Part shown: piece by piece, positions 1 through 9,199 of the stretch
How the letters are laid out: every line of letters starts with the position of its first letter
Position numbering within the stretch: the first letter of the stretch is position 1
Source: Oscillatoriales cyanobacterium
GTDB lineage: Bacteria; Cyanobacteriota; Cyanobacteriia; Cyanobacteriales; Microcoleaceae
Assembly: GCA_004293365.1 (NCBI GenBank)
Contig: RDYN01000079.1
Span: 1-44,339, forward strand
Direction of reading: 5' to 3'
DNA: 44,339 bases
Notes under the pieces: generated by a model
Told to the model about the DNA's origin: nothing
Seen by the model: the letters and a program-made list of their open reading frames with translations, nothing else
The model's database searches: none
Program-made: the position numbers and the translations under genes

Positions 1-65
1 TCTGTGACGCTAATACTGCATAATTTCAGCCCAAAAGCGTTTGGATTCCAAGTTTTCACAACTGA

Positions 66-100
66 TAAAAAAACCGACCCACATCTGCGGAATGTGGGTC
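66..100 (-). terminator. Possible rho-independent terminator (minus strand)
   Basis: A perfect 9-bp stem (GACCCACAT paired with ATGTGGGTC, 7-nt loop) is followed, on the minus strand, by a run of seven T. It lies about 250 nt beyond the cyclase stop codon, past a repeat cluster, and could end the chemosensory transcript. That link is inferred. Confidence 0.5.
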
Positions 101-111
101 ACAAGATCGGA

Positions 112-322
112 CGGCGGTTGAAACCGCGTCTATACAGCCAAAACCCGGATGGTGCGCGGGTTGAAGAACAGACAGTGAAAATTACGTTCGGCGGTTGAAA
201 CCGCGTCTATACAGGCAAAACCCGGATGGTGCGCGGGTTGAAAACCCGGCTAAAATACGTTATCCTCTCTTAGTCCGCGCACCATCCGGACATCGTTTGT
301 ATAGGCGCGGTTTCAACCGCCG
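112..322. repeat. Three copies of a ~50-54-bp dispersed repeat, the last inverted
   Basis: A unit beginning CGGCGGTTGAAACCGCGTCT and ending in GGTGCGCGGGTTGAA occurs at 112-165 and 189-242. A diverged copy lies in inverse orientation at 273-322. The unit contains the palindrome CGGTTGAAACCG, and a short fragment of it recurs near 40450. No gene is seen in 1-348; the short open frames there are repeat sequence. Confidence 0.8.
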
Positions 323-348
323 TCTTATCCGATCCCAAGCGTATTCAA

Positions 349-1680
349 TTAAAAATCAACTTCCAATCTTCCTTTCAACAAATAAGCTGCCATTTGGCCC
401 TTACCTTTAACACTGATCAAACCGCGTTTTTCAAACTCATACTTGTCTTCTATGAGTGAATAAGTTGCTTCCGTAATCTGAATTCCGTCCGGGATACCGT
501 GAGATTCCATGCGGGAAGCGGTATTTACCGTATCGCCCCACAAATCGTAAATAAACTTTTTCGTCCCGATGATTCCGGCTACCACTGGGCCCGAATGAAT
601 GCCGATGCGGATGCTAATAGTGAGGCCGAACTCTTCTCTATATTGAACTATGGCTTCTTGCATATCTATGGCCATTTCCGCGATCGCATCTCCGTGATCT
701 GCTCTCGGATTTGGCAGCCCCGCCACTACCATATAAGAGTCGCCAATTGTCTTAATTTTTTCTAAACCGTGTTGTTCGGCGAGATCGTCGAACTTGGAAA
801 ATATATCGTTGAGTAAATGTACTAATTTTTTAGGCGATATTGATGCCGACAACTGGGTGAAGCCAACAATATCCGCGAACATTACGCTAACTGCTGCGAA
901 TTCGTCGGCGATTACACCTTGTTCTTTTTTTAATCTTTCGGCGATCGCCTCTGGCAATATATTTAACAGCAACTCCTGGGATTTTTTTTGTTCTATCTCT
1001 AATTTTTGTAAATAATCCTGCATGGTTTGATAGGCGAGATTCCTTTCCAGCAGGTGCATATAAGCTTTGGAGTGATAGCGGATTCTAGCAATGAGTTCGA
1101 CTGGATTGGGCAGTTTTACTAAATAATCGTTAGCACCCAAGGAAAATGCTTGCGCTTTTAGTTCCGCTTCTTCTTTACTGGAGAGCACGATCATCGGAAT
1201 GTCTCGCGTCAGCGAATTGGCTCGAAAAAAGCGCAGCAACTGCAATCCATCTATTTCTGGCATTACTAAATCTTGGAGGATGACTGTTGGCTTCACCTCT
1301 AATGCTTTCTTAATTGCTTGAGCTGGATCGTTACAGTAATAAAATTTAATATCTTTTTCATTAGCAAGCATTCGGCGCACCGCTTCGCCGATCATTTCCT
1401 GATCGTCAATCAGTAAAACTGTCACACTGTATTCGGTCAAGCTGGATGATTTTTCTATTTCTGAATTTAAAGGTAAATTTAAGTCAATCGAGTGACGGCT
1501 TCTCTCCAATTTGAGGTTACTGAGAATGGCGCTATCTCTGGCGGTAACTGGGTTTTTCCCATTGTTTCCCCTATCCTCAAACTTCAACGTTACCACGTTG
1601 CGGTTGAATATTTGGCTTTCTGGTTGATTTACTGCACAACCGCGATCGAATTCAATAGCCTGAGAGTGAGTTAAGTTCAT
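349..1680 (-). CDS. Receiver-class III adenylyl cyclase, output protein of the chemosensory cluster
   Basis: Predicted to make cAMP from ATP under control of receiver phosphorylation. Numbering is from the ATG at 1680 (443 aa); a TTG five codons upstream is possible but less likely. After about 85 low-complexity residues comes a receiver (acidic D92/D93, phosphoacceptor D137 in QDLVMPEIDG, Lys in YLVKLP). A short helical linker with the cyclase entry motif LLLNILPEAI follows, then the catalytic domain. Metal-binding D270 (FADIVGF) and D314 (IGDSYM) are present, as are adenine-selecting K310 and D379 (YDLWGD) and transition-state N386 and R390 (NTASRME). The K/D pair favours ATP over GTP. It is the last gene of the minus-strand chemosensory cluster, the place held by the receiver-GGDEF protein WspR in Pseudomonas. 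The family is certain; cAMP as product is inferred from residues. Confidence 0.93.
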   Translation of the reverse strand: MNLTHSQAIEFDRGCAVNQPESQIFNRNVVTLKFEDRGNNGKNPVTARDSAILSNLKLERSRHSIDLNLPLNSEIEKSSSLTEYSVTVLLIDDQEMIGEAVRRMLANEKDIKFYYCNDPAQAIKKALEVKPTVILQDLVMPEIDGLQLLRFFRANSLTRDIPMIVLSSKEEAELKAQAFSLGANDYLVKLPNPVELIARIRYHSKAYMHLLERNLAYQTMQDYLQKLEIEQKKSQELLLNILPEAIAERLKKEQGVIADEFAAVSVMFADIVGFTQLSASISPKKLVHLLNDIFSKFDDLAEQHGLEKIKTIGDSYMVVAGLPNPRADHGDAIAEMAIDMQEAIVQYREEFGLTISIRIGIHSGPVVAGIIGTKKFIYDLWGDTVNTASRMESHGIPDGIQITEATYSLIEDKYEFEKRGLISVKGKGQMAAYLLKGRLEVDF

Positions 1681-2092
1681 AACTAGATCGGGCAACGGCC
1701 ATTGTCTGGAGAGGATCGAAACTTTTACTTAAATATTTTCTAAGTGTCAATAGCGACCCGGTATTATTTAAGTACGCTTACCAGGTGATAATACCAGGTT
1801 GGTAAAGTTTTATCCGCTGATTTTTGCAAAATCTTTACACAGCCTAGCACGCTTGACATTGATTGCAAGGGCTACGATCGCTAATTGTTGGGTCAGCCGA
1901 CTGCTGCTTGCTAGCAGGTGCCCGGTAACCGCAGCATTCCGCGAAATTACGGACTACTGCAAGATAAAAGCGCGATCGACTTCCCAAAACATCACCCCAT
2001 AGATAGATTATCATCAGTGAGAGTCTGGCACGCCATCGGCCATTGTGCTCAACAGCTTAAGCTTTATGGCCCAAACATCTCTAGTATTTTCT
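1681..2092. other. Gap between cheB and the cyclase gene
   Basis: No coding sequence is seen in these 412 bases. An inverted pair GGTATTAT/ATAATACC (1760-1767 and 1788-1795) encloses a direct repeat of TACCAGGT and could be an operator or mRNA hairpin ahead of the cyclase gene. The size of the gap leaves room for a separate promoter, but I cannot identify one. Confidence 0.4.
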
Positions 2093-3112
2093 CTAGACGA
2101 GATATTTCATGCAGGCTGGGGCGATCGCCTCGATCGGCAAAACCTGCACAGCCGCATTCAAATCAGCAGCAGCTTTCGGCATCCCGTAAACTACTGACGT
2201 AGCGCGGTCTTGGGCGATCGTGTGCCAGCGGGCCGATCGCAAAACTTTGAGTCCTTTAGCGCCGTCTTTGCCCATGCCGGTTAACAGCACTGCCACCCCT
2301 TTGCCCGGCCAGTATTGAGCGACACTATCAAAAAAAGTGTCTACTGAAGGGCGGTAAGGATAGTCTAAAGGTTCCTTCGTATACTTAAGTGTTAAGTTTG
2401 ATTGTAATACTAAGTGGTCGTTAGTAGCAGCAATAACCACCTTACCGACTTCCAAAGGTCGATCGGCAACTGCCACACTCACCGCCAACTTACTTTTTTG
2501 ACTCAGCCAATCTGCCAAACCCGGAGCAAACTCAGCATCTACGTGTTGGACGATCGCCACAGCCGCAGACAAATTTCCCGGTAAAGCCGATAGCAGAGTT
2601 GCCAAAGCTTGGGGCCCGCCAGTCGAAGAGCCGATCGCCAGCAGCGGCGGAGTCAGGCATTTGGGAGTTGCATTCTGAAATATAGAAGTCGAGTTAGTTT
2701 TACCAATCAATCTAGCAACCTTAGAAATAGTTTTTAACAATTCCACACCGCCGCTTTGGGAATTGCCCATCAACCCCAAAATCGGCGTATTAATAGCATC
2801 CAAAGCTCCATATCCCATAGCTTCAAAAACCCTGCTGGCATTACCTGTTACCGAAGATGTCACCAACAGAATCGCGCAGGGAGATTGCTTCATAATCAGG
2901 CGCGTCGCCTCAACGCCATCCATCACCGGCATGATCAAATCCATCAAAATCAAATCCGGGGTATTGCGGGCGCACTTGGACACAGCTTCGGCCCCATCCG
3001 CCGCTATCCAAATAATTTCATACTCCGGTACCGTCACCAAAACTCGGCGCAAAGCTTCAGCAGCAATCAACGTGTCGTTGACGATCGCTATTTTCATGTT
3101 GAAATTGCTCAT
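2093..3112 (-). CDS. cheB: Chemotaxis response regulator / protein-glutamate methylesterase CheB (WspF-like)
   Basis: Removes methyl groups from receptor glutamates (and deamidates glutamine), the adaptation reaction opposing CheR. The 339-aa protein has an N-terminal receiver with phosphoacceptor D58 ([13 protein letters not shown]) and a C-terminal methylesterase domain from about residue 155. The catalytic triad is visible: S163 in [11 protein letters not shown]190 in IVQHVD and D283 in LLTGMGKDG. The start at 3112 gives MSNFNMK; the ATG at 3097 (MKIAIVND) is an alternative and no clear ribosome binding site decides between them. It follows cheA on the same strand with about 300 bp of repeat DNA between, and precedes the receiver-cyclase. 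Phosphorylation by the cluster's CheA is expected. Confidence 0.95.
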   Translation of the reverse strand: MSNFNMKIAIVNDTLIAAEALRRVLVTVPEYEIIWIAADGAEAVSKCARNTPDLILMDLIMPVMDGVEATRLIMKQSPCAILLVTSSVTGNASRVFEAMGYGALDAINTPILGLMGNSQSGGVELLKTISKVARLIGKTNSTSIFQNATPKCLTPPLLAIGSSTGGPQALATLLSALPGNLSAAVAIVQHVDAEFAPGLADWLSQKSKLAVSVAVADRPLEVGKVVIAATNDHLVLQSNLTLKYTKEPLDYPYRPSVDTFFDSVAQYWPGKGVAVLLTGMGKDGAKGLKVLRSARWHTIAQDRATSVVYGMPKAAADLNAAVQVLPIEAIAPACMKYLV

Positions 3113-3235
3113 AGTTAATTAATTTTCAGTTGCGGGTAGTTGTCGAAGTCCGCCGATCCAGTTTCTTAGGCTTCGGAACTTTATTTAAAACATGACTGAT
3201 ACAGCTAACTATTTAATAGCACATTTTGGTCTCAT

Positions 3236-3370
3236 ATCAATTCCGGTTGCATCAGAATTAATATTACCCGAAATCAGGACACTCAAGATGCCGTGTCCCT
3301 ACAATAAATCGAGGTAGGGAAACGGCACTGCCGTCTCCTCGCTTGTCATTCCGGCAGCGCCGGAATTGAT
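3236..3370. repeat. Palindromic intergenic repeat between cheA and cheB
   Basis: Outer 11-bp inverted ends ATCAATTCCGG (3236-3246) and CCGGAATTGAT (3360-3370) enclose imperfect inner arms around GCCGTGTCCCTAC and GTAGGGAAACGGCAC. It resembles the small non-coding palindromic elements common in cyanobacteria. The remainder of 3113-3413 shows no gene. Confidence 0.6.
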
Positions 3371-3413
3371 AGCATTTTTATTTTTTAATTAAAAAACTTA
3401 ATCCTAGATTTTT

Positions 3414-6400
3414 TTAAGCCTCACCGATTAAATCAACCACCGCATTTAACAGCGTATCGTCGTGAAAACTGCTTTTAGTTAAATAATAATCCGCTCCCAC
3501 TTCCAATCCTCTGATTCTATCTTGCTCGCGGTCTTTGTAAGAAACAATAATTACCGGAATCGACTTTAGCGCCGAATGATTTTTAATTTGACTGACCAGC
3601 TCGATCCCCGTCATGCGCGGCATATCAACATCGCTAATTACCAAATCAAACTGCCCGGTACGCAGAGCATTCCAACCATCCATACCATTAACAGCTATTT
3701 CAACCTCATATCCTTGATTTTCTAACAGTTTTCGCTCTACTTCTCGAACAGTAATCGAATCATCCACTACCAAAACGCGCTTGCGAGTTGTTGATTCAGC
3801 AGTTTGTGCAGTTTGACTGACTTTCTGCAACCGAGATTCAGTCAGCAGTTTATCAGTCGATCGCACCAAATCTTCAACATCGACAATCAGCACCGGCGCA
3901 CCGTCTTCCATAAAAGCAGCGGCGCTGATATCCGCTACCTTACCCAAACGCGGATCTAAAGGCCTGACAACTAAATCGCGTTCCCCCAGAAACTTATCCA
4001 CAGCTAAACCGTAACTGTTAGATCGATCGCTGACAATGATCACCGGCAGCAAATCCAACTTCTCAGGTGGCGCTGGTAACTCCAACACTTGATAAGCTGT
4101 CACCAAACCAATGTTTTGGTTGTCGAGAGTAAAATACTGTCGGTTTTCGGCGATCGCAATATCAGCAGACTCAACCATCACAATGCGATCGATCCGAGTC
4201 AGCGGAAAAGCATAAGGTTCCCCCGAAATTTCCACCAACAGCGTCCGAATTACCGACAGAGTTAGCGGCAACTGCAAATGAAAACTCATACCTTTTTCCG
4301 GCAGAGATGTCGCCCGGAGAATGCCGCCAACCTCCTGCACCATACTTTGCACAATATCCAAACCAACACCGCGGCCAGAAATTTCCGTCACTTGACTAGC
4401 AGTAGAAAAACCCGGCAAAAATAGAAAATCCATCAATTCCGGTTCAGTCAATTTCGCAGCCATTTCCGCACTTACCATACCTTTCGTGACAATTTTTTGG
4501 CGGAGTTTTTCCGGTTCTATTCCTTTTCCATCATCCGAGACAGTAATTGATAGCATCCCGCCCCGATGTGCAGCTTCCAGCCGGATCGTACCTTCGGCAG
4601 ATTTTCCCGCAGCCAAACGCGCGTCTGGGAGTTCAATACCGTGGTCGAGAGCGTTACGCAAAATGTGCGTTAGCGGTGCTTCTAATTTTTCTAAAATATC
4701 TCGATCTACCTGAGTAGATTTGCCAATAACTTCAAATTTTACTTGCTTCCCCAACTGTCGGGCTAAATCTCTCAGCATTCGCCCAAAAGCTGAAACGCCG
4801 TCAGCAAACGGTCGCATATTGCTGGCAATAACTTCTCGGTACAAGCGATCGGACAAGTTGGCAGAACGGCGGGCAAACAGTTCGAGTTCGTTGAGGCGAT
4901 CGGACAAAATATGGCGGCAATCATTAGCTTTTTTGCGAGCACTGCTGAGATAATCTTCCGAACGCTGATCCAGAACAGAATCGCTTAAAGATTCCTGCAA
5001 CTTTTCCAACAAATTATACAGTTGTCCTTGGTTGGTTCTCAGTTTTAATAATGAATCAGCAAACGGTTGCAGCCATTTTGCTTCTACTAAAGATTCGCCC
5101 GCCAAACCCATAATCCGGTTTAAGTTTTCCGCATTTACTCGCACTACGCGGTCAGCGGTTTTAGGCTTTTGAGCATTTTCCCTGAGATTTGAAGTTGCAG
5201 GTTTTGCGCTAACAATTTTAGTCGGTCTTTGCTCTACAGCTACTGCTGTAGAATTGGCAGCGGAGGAAATTTGACCGCTATTCTTTGTGGGTTCGGAAGC
5301 ATTATTTTGAGGCTTTGGTTGTGGTGTCGGCGTTTTTTGGGAAATCCTTTCTTGCGGAGGTTGTTCAGAAGAAACAGCGGCTGTTATTGCAGATTTTTGA
5401 GGTGGGACAGTTTCACAAATAATACTTATATCTCCGACTATTTTATCTATTTCTCCCTCTCTTTGTGCCAGCCAAGCTTCGATTGCCAGCACCGGAATCT
5501 CCTGTATATTTACCAGAAAATTTACTCCAGCGAGCAGGGTGTCAATTTGACTGGCATTTAAGCTAGCTTTGTGTTTCTGAAGTGCCACAAATGTATCTTC
5601 TATCGCCTTCGCAAGTTTAACAACTTCATGGAACTGAACTATTCTGCCAGCACCTTTAATTAAATGAGCGGATTTGACAAGGGAGTCTAAGTCTAAATAT
5701 TCATTGGGGTTATTTTTGAGCGATAGTAAAGTTTGGTTTAATAGTATTGATTGGGTTTCTACTTCTCCGGCAAATAAAGCTAACATCGATAAATCAGTTT
5801 TCAGCAGACGAGTTTCTCGACTTTCAATCGGCGGAAACTCTGGCAATATTTCATGAGTAATATCAGAATTTAATTGTACATTGTCTGTTATTGCTGCGGT
5901 AAAATCAACAGGTAATTGCGGCTCCCATTCCGGCAGACTTTCTGTTTCAACAATGGTCTCTTGTTCTATTGTTTCTGGTTCATCTGGGCTGCCAAAATCT
6001 AATTGTTCGTTATTGATAATTGCTAAGATGGCAGTTTCTAAGGTTTCAACTTGCGATCGGTTAACCGGAAGCCAATTTGCGATTTCAGTTTCCGGAATCT
6101 GGCTGATTTGGGCCAAAAGGTCGATCGCCCGCAGCATCACATCAATCTTATCAGGTGCATCTAGGGCGATCGATCCAGCCTGCGCCGCCACAAAGCAATC
6201 CTCCATCACGTGAGCGATTTGCACAGCAGCATCCAATCCCACAATCCGCGCCGCGCCCTTGAGCGAGTGAGCCGCCCGCATCAAAGATTCCAATTCAGCA
6301 GGAGAATTTGGGTTATTTTCCAATACCAAAATGTTCTCATTTAATACTGCTACTTGGGTGTCCGCCTCCATGCGAAATAAATCCATCATGGAGAAATTGC

Positions 6401-6419
6401 TCATATCTTGATTGCTCAT
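3414..6419 (-). CDS. cheA: Hybrid CheA histidine kinase with two Hpt domains and a C-terminal receiver (WspE-like)
   Basis: Central kinase of the chemosensory cluster, 1001 aa and cytoplasmic. Two N-terminal Hpt domains carry the phosphorylatable histidines H51 (AAHSLKGAARIVG) and H252 (SAHLIKGAGRIV). A Pro/Thr/Gln-rich linker covers about residues 345-430. It is followed by the dimerisation region, the ATPase domain (N box LTHILRNALDHGIE; G boxes DDGKGIE and SGRGVGLDIV), a CheW-like domain (about 715-850) and a receiver (VLVVDDS, phosphoacceptor in VISDVDMPRMTG, Lys in YYLTKSS). An AGGAT sequence stands upstream of the chosen ATG. Single-Hpt hybrids are usual in Wsp-type systems, so the second Hpt is extra. 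Expected phosphate targets are its own receiver, CheB and the receiver-cyclase; these partners are inferred from position. Confidence 0.96.
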   Translation of the reverse strand: MSNQDMSNFSMMDLFRMEADTQVAVLNENILVLENNPNSPAELESLMRAAHSLKGAARIVGLDAAVQIAHVMEDCFVAAQAGSIALDAPDKIDVMLRAIDLLAQISQIPETEIANWLPVNRSQVETLETAILAIINNEQLDFGSPDEPETIEQETIVETESLPEWEPQLPVDFTAAITDNVQLNSDITHEILPEFPPIESRETRLLKTDLSMLALFAGEVETQSILLNQTLLSLKNNPNEYLDLDSLVKSAHLIKGAGRIVQFHEVVKLAKAIEDTFVALQKHKASLNASQIDTLLAGVNFLVNIQEIPVLAIEAWLAQREGEIDKIVGDISIICETVPPQKSAITAAVSSEQPPQERISQKTPTPQPKPQNNASEPTKNSGQISSAANSTAVAVEQRPTKIVSAKPATSNLRENAQKPKTADRVVRVNAENLNRIMGLAGESLVEAKWLQPFADSLLKLRTNQGQLYNLLEKLQESLSDSVLDQRSEDYLSSARKKANDCRHILSDRLNELELFARRSANLSDRLYREVIASNMRPFADGVSAFGRMLRDLARQLGKQVKFEVIGKSTQVDRDILEKLEAPLTHILRNALDHGIELPDARLAAGKSAEGTIRLEAAHRGGMLSITVSDDGKGIEPEKLRQKIVTKGMVSAEMAAKLTEPELMDFLFLPGFSTASQVTEISGRGVGLDIVQSMVQEVGGILRATSLPEKGMSFHLQLPLTLSVIRTLLVEISGEPYAFPLTRIDRIVMVESADIAIAENRQYFTLDNQNIGLVTAYQVLELPAPPEKLDLLPVIIVSDRSNSYGLAVDKFLGERDLVVRPLDPRLGKVADISAAAFMEDGAPVLIVDVEDLVRSTDKLLTESRLQKVSQTAQTAESTTRKRVLVVDDSITVREVERKLLENQGYEVEIAVNGMDGWNALRTGQFDLVISDVDMPRMTGIELVSQIKNHSALKSIPVIIVSYKDREQDRIRGLEVGADYYLTKSSFHDDTLLNAVVDLIGEA

Positions 6420-6588
6420 TTTTTATTAATCCTAAATAAAAGATAAATTCGGCAACAGATTGTGTAAATTAGATTAATTCCAGTGGCATCGTAATGATTA
6501 GACCGCGAAGGCGCGTCTGACGCAAAGGAAGATAAGAGAGAGATGAATAATTCCTATGCCCTATGCCCTATACCCTATGCCCAATTGA
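6420..6588. repeat. Heptamer tandem repeat between cheW and cheA
   Basis: About four copies of a 7-nt unit CCTATGC (one diverged) lie at 6558-6586. The rest of the short gap shows no gene. Confidence 0.6.
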
Positions 6589-7257
6589 TTAGATAATCTT
6601 CTTATTCAACGTATAAAACAGCAAATCATCATCCAGATAACAAACACTTTGCCCCTGCCAATTTATAATCCCTTTAGTATAAGTTTCTGGCACCTTAGAA
6701 ACAGTAGCCGGAACATTTCTGATTTGTTCCGGAAGAATGCGGTGAATGCCGTAAATTTCATCCACCCCAAACACCCAGCGGCTGCCTTCTCTCTCAACAA
6801 CTACCATCCTCTCGTAAACAACAGGACTAATATTTTGTCGGCTAGCATCTGCCGCTTCCAATCCCAAAAGAGCTTTTAGCGAAATGCACAACTGGATTTC
6901 GCCGCGAATATTCACCAAACCGATAAGTATATTATTGCTGCGGTGAGGCAAAGTGTGGATAACAGAAATCTGCGTCACTTCCTTAAACAGTTGGGCCGGT
7001 AAAGCCAACCATTCGCCGCTAAGCCTAAAAATACCTACAGATATAGTACCCGCAGCCGTGACAGCGTTAGTTACTCCTTGACTCGATCGCAATAAATTAG
7101 TCCACTCTTCCAGATACCCTGCCGGCAATTCCTGTTCCAGCAAACTGCGGCCCGCGTCGGAATAGACAGGGCAGTTGCGGCAGTGAATAAATGTCTTTAA
7201 TTGGGGACAAGTGCGATCGCCCCCAACTCCGATCCGATTCCAGCAATCATCAGTCAT
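6589..7257 (-). CDS. cheW: CheW-family coupling protein with N-terminal cysteine motif (WspD-like)
   Basis: Couples receptors to the hybrid CheA. The 222-aa protein has a CheW SH3-like domain from about residue 75 to 215 (GIFRLSGEWLALPAQLFKEV, then IGLVNIRGEIQLCISL). This is preceded by a short extension with C5, C17, C26 and C29 in the pattern CWNRIGVGGDRTCPQL ... HCRNCPVY. As I recall, the same extension occurs in WspD-type CheW proteins, where its function is not established; a metal or redox site is possible. The gene lies directly upstream of cheA in transcription order. The IS element sits between it and the receptor genes, so its expression may depend on read-through or on a new promoter. 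Confidence 0.93.
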   Translation of the reverse strand: MTDDCWNRIGVGGDRTCPQLKTFIHCRNCPVYSDAGRSLLEQELPAGYLEEWTNLLRSSQGVTNAVTAAGTISVGIFRLSGEWLALPAQLFKEVTQISVIHTLPHRSNNILIGLVNIRGEIQLCISLKALLGLEAADASRQNISPVVYERMVVVEREGSRWVFGVDEIYGIHRILPEQIRNVPATVSKVPETYTKGIINWQGQSVCYLDDDLLFYTLNKKII

Positions 7258-7499
7258 TCGATTTTAGATTTTAGATTTTAGATTTTAGATTTTAGTTTGT
7301 AGGGTGTGCACCGCGCACCAGTCGATCTAACTAACCGTAAGGCGTGTATCACGCACCAGTCGATCTAACTAACCGTAGGGTGGCCAGCGGGGGGAAATGT
7401 TTAGTTTTGCGATCGTCACATTCAGCCCTCGACCGCACCCTACAATAACTATTGTACAAAAAAATAGATTTTAGACTGAGCCTCGCTACACCTGTTATT
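7258..7499. repeat. Heptamer ATTTTAG run and a duplicated ~40-bp repeat
   Basis: Just upstream of cheW are four to five copies of ATTTTAG (about 7261-7292). Two copies of a unit containing CGCACCAGTCGATCTAACTA follow at about 7313-7345 and 7351-7380. No gene is seen. The DNA separates the IS right end from cheW and could be debris at an insertion-prone site. Confidence 0.6.
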
Positions 7500-9160
7500 C
7501 TTGTGACATACTCCCACGTCAAGCCTCGTGGTGCTATGACGTGGGCATCTTTGCAGCCCGATGAAGGGTATCCAAAATTTCCTTCGCGGTACTGTCATCT
7601 ATAGTTCCTACTACAGAAAGATTCCCACTACGGCGTTTTATTTTGGGGAAAATGTCCAACCCCAATTTCTTCAAATTAATCGAAGCGTTGATATCGCGAT
7701 CGACCATTAAAGAATGTTGCTCGTCCCAATAGCTTCGCATACCGCAATCGGTGAAAACGATTTCATTCCGATAGCACAGAAGCATTGAGGTATAAGCAGG
7801 TTTTTGCGGAACGACGGCTGATCCAGCTTTTTCGGCTATGTATTCCAGCGTCTTGAAAAATTGACCAAACGCAGCATCCAGCCAAGACTTGTTTAGTCCT
7901 GATTTGGCTGATTGACCGTTTGGGAGGTAGTTACCCTCATCGTCTTGCTTAACTTTATTCCGCTTCGTTAAGCCTTTTAAGTTCAAATCTTCGTGAAAAA
8001 AGAATTTAGCTCCAGACCTGACAAGTTTGTGAGCTGTTTTATAGTGGAAGTCTTGGCGAGAACGCGCTATTTTTTGGTGCTGTCTCGCTTCTTTTTTTGC
8101 TAATTTCCGTCGGGCGCTACAGCCACGCTTCCGCTTATTCCGCTTTTTTGAAATGCGGTCTAACTTAGCTTGGTTTTTGCGAAGCGGTTTCAATGAAGGC
8201 AACTTTTCGCCCGATGACGTTGCTAAATAGACATCTTCATGCAGCACCGCATCTAACCCAATTGAGTTATCCCAGTTTGGGGTAACTTTGTCAGAAATAA
8301 ACTGGGGTACTGAAGCGTCTTCAAGCATTATCTGGGCGAACCAACCATCAGCCTTTCTAGTTACACTAATTTGCTTGACGGTAAATCCATCGGGGATTGG
8401 GCGGTGCCTCCGAACTTTTATGACGCCCAACTTCGGCAATCGGATATAAAACCAATTCTTGCGAACCAACTTAATCCAATCGCTGTTAGCCGTAGAAAAA
8501 GTCATCGTCCGGTAATCAGCTTCAGTCTTGAATCGGGGTTTACCCGATCGACCGCCTTTACTATCCCCTACTATAAACCGTTCAAAGGCTTTATCTACTC
8601 GTCTAGAAACATCTTGCAGGATAGTTGAATCTACCTGCTTGAAGTCCAATAGCTCACCACTGTGGAAGACTTTTACTAGGTCTTTTTTGAGGGCGGGCAA
8701 TTGTTGCTTTTGAGAGTAGTAGTTGGGCTTTTCGCGAGGCGCAGAGATGCTAGCAACCAATGGACAAGCATTTATAGCAGTGCGGTTTCTTTCCCACCAA
8801 TCAAATCGATCGCCTAGCTGTCTGTTGTACCAATAGCGACAAATTCTCAACCAATGGTTGAGGGTTAATTTTTGATTGGTGTCGGGATAGAACTGATACT
8901 GATACGTTACTTTCATTGCGCTACGACCTTTACGCATTTTCTGGTAATAAAAATACCAGAAAATACTAGATAAAGTCAAGTAGTAATTTAATAATTGTGT
9001 CGAGTAATGATGCTAGCAGATAAAGATTTGTTGATCTCGTCATCCACACCTTCATTGCTCGCCCGCTATGCTGACGAGGACATGAAGATGTGGAATCCTC
9101 GGTTCACGCGCCTTTCATCCCACACTAATCGAAGCGACAAGCGTGTGGGGATTCCCGTCT
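7500..9160 (-). mobile_element. IS200/IS605-family element (tnpB only, IS1341-like)
   Basis: The element has one tnpB gene bounded by subterminal hairpins and no tnpA, so it could move only with transposase supplied in trans. The right end has CCCACGTCA/TGACGTGGG arms (7513-7521 and 7537-7545). The left end has CCCACAC/GTGTGGG arms (9119-9125 and 9143-9149), with a further imperfect stem of CTCGTCA/TGACGAG at about 9035-9078. The exact cleavage sites are not visible, so the limits are approximate. It lies between the last receptor gene and cheW in the same orientation as the cluster. A guide RNA (omega/reRNA) would be expected to overlap the 3' end of tnpB and the right end; this is known for the family and not shown here. 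Confidence 0.85.
7534..8916 (-). CDS. tnpB: TnpB (OrfB) RNA-guided nuclease of an IS200/IS605-type element
   Basis: RuvC-fold nuclease ancestral to Cas12, about 460 aa from the ATG at 8916 (MKVTYQYQFYPDTNQK). The longer frame from 8979 adds 21 unlikely residues. RuvC-type acidic residues are present: D222 in SIGLDAVLHED, E309 in FFHEDLNLKG and the VDRDINASINL motif near the C-terminus. The usual zinc ribbon of two Cys pairs before that motif is degenerate: only C381 (LLCYRNE) and C391 (TDCGMRS) remain. I recall similar variant motifs in other cyanobacterial OrfB proteins. The last codons and TAG stop lie inside the right-end hairpin. The protein is full length, so the copy is not obviously dead. 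Confidence 0.93.
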   Translation of the reverse strand: MKVTYQYQFYPDTNQKLTLNHWLRICRYWYNRQLGDRFDWWERNRTAINACPLVASISAPREKPNYYSQKQQLPALKKDLVKVFHSGELLDFKQVDSTILQDVSRRVDKAFERFIVGDSKGGRSGKPRFKTEADYRTMTFSTANSDWIKLVRKNWFYIRLPKLGVIKVRRHRPIPDGFTVKQISVTRKADGWFAQIMLEDASVPQFISDKVTPNWDNSIGLDAVLHEDVYLATSSGEKLPSLKPLRKNQAKLDRISKKRNKRKRGCSARRKLAKKEARQHQKIARSRQDFHYKTAHKLVRSGAKFFFHEDLNLKGLTKRNKVKQDDEGNYLPNGQSAKSGLNKSWLDAAFGQFFKTLEYIAEKAGSAVVPQKPAYTSMLLCYRNEIVFTDCGMRSYWDEQHSLMVDRDINASINLKKLGLDIFPKIKRRSGNLSVVGTIDDSTAKEILDTLHRAAKMPTS

Positions 9161-9199
9161 GACTAGCTAAAAAACCGACTAGATCCGCCGACTCCCTAT

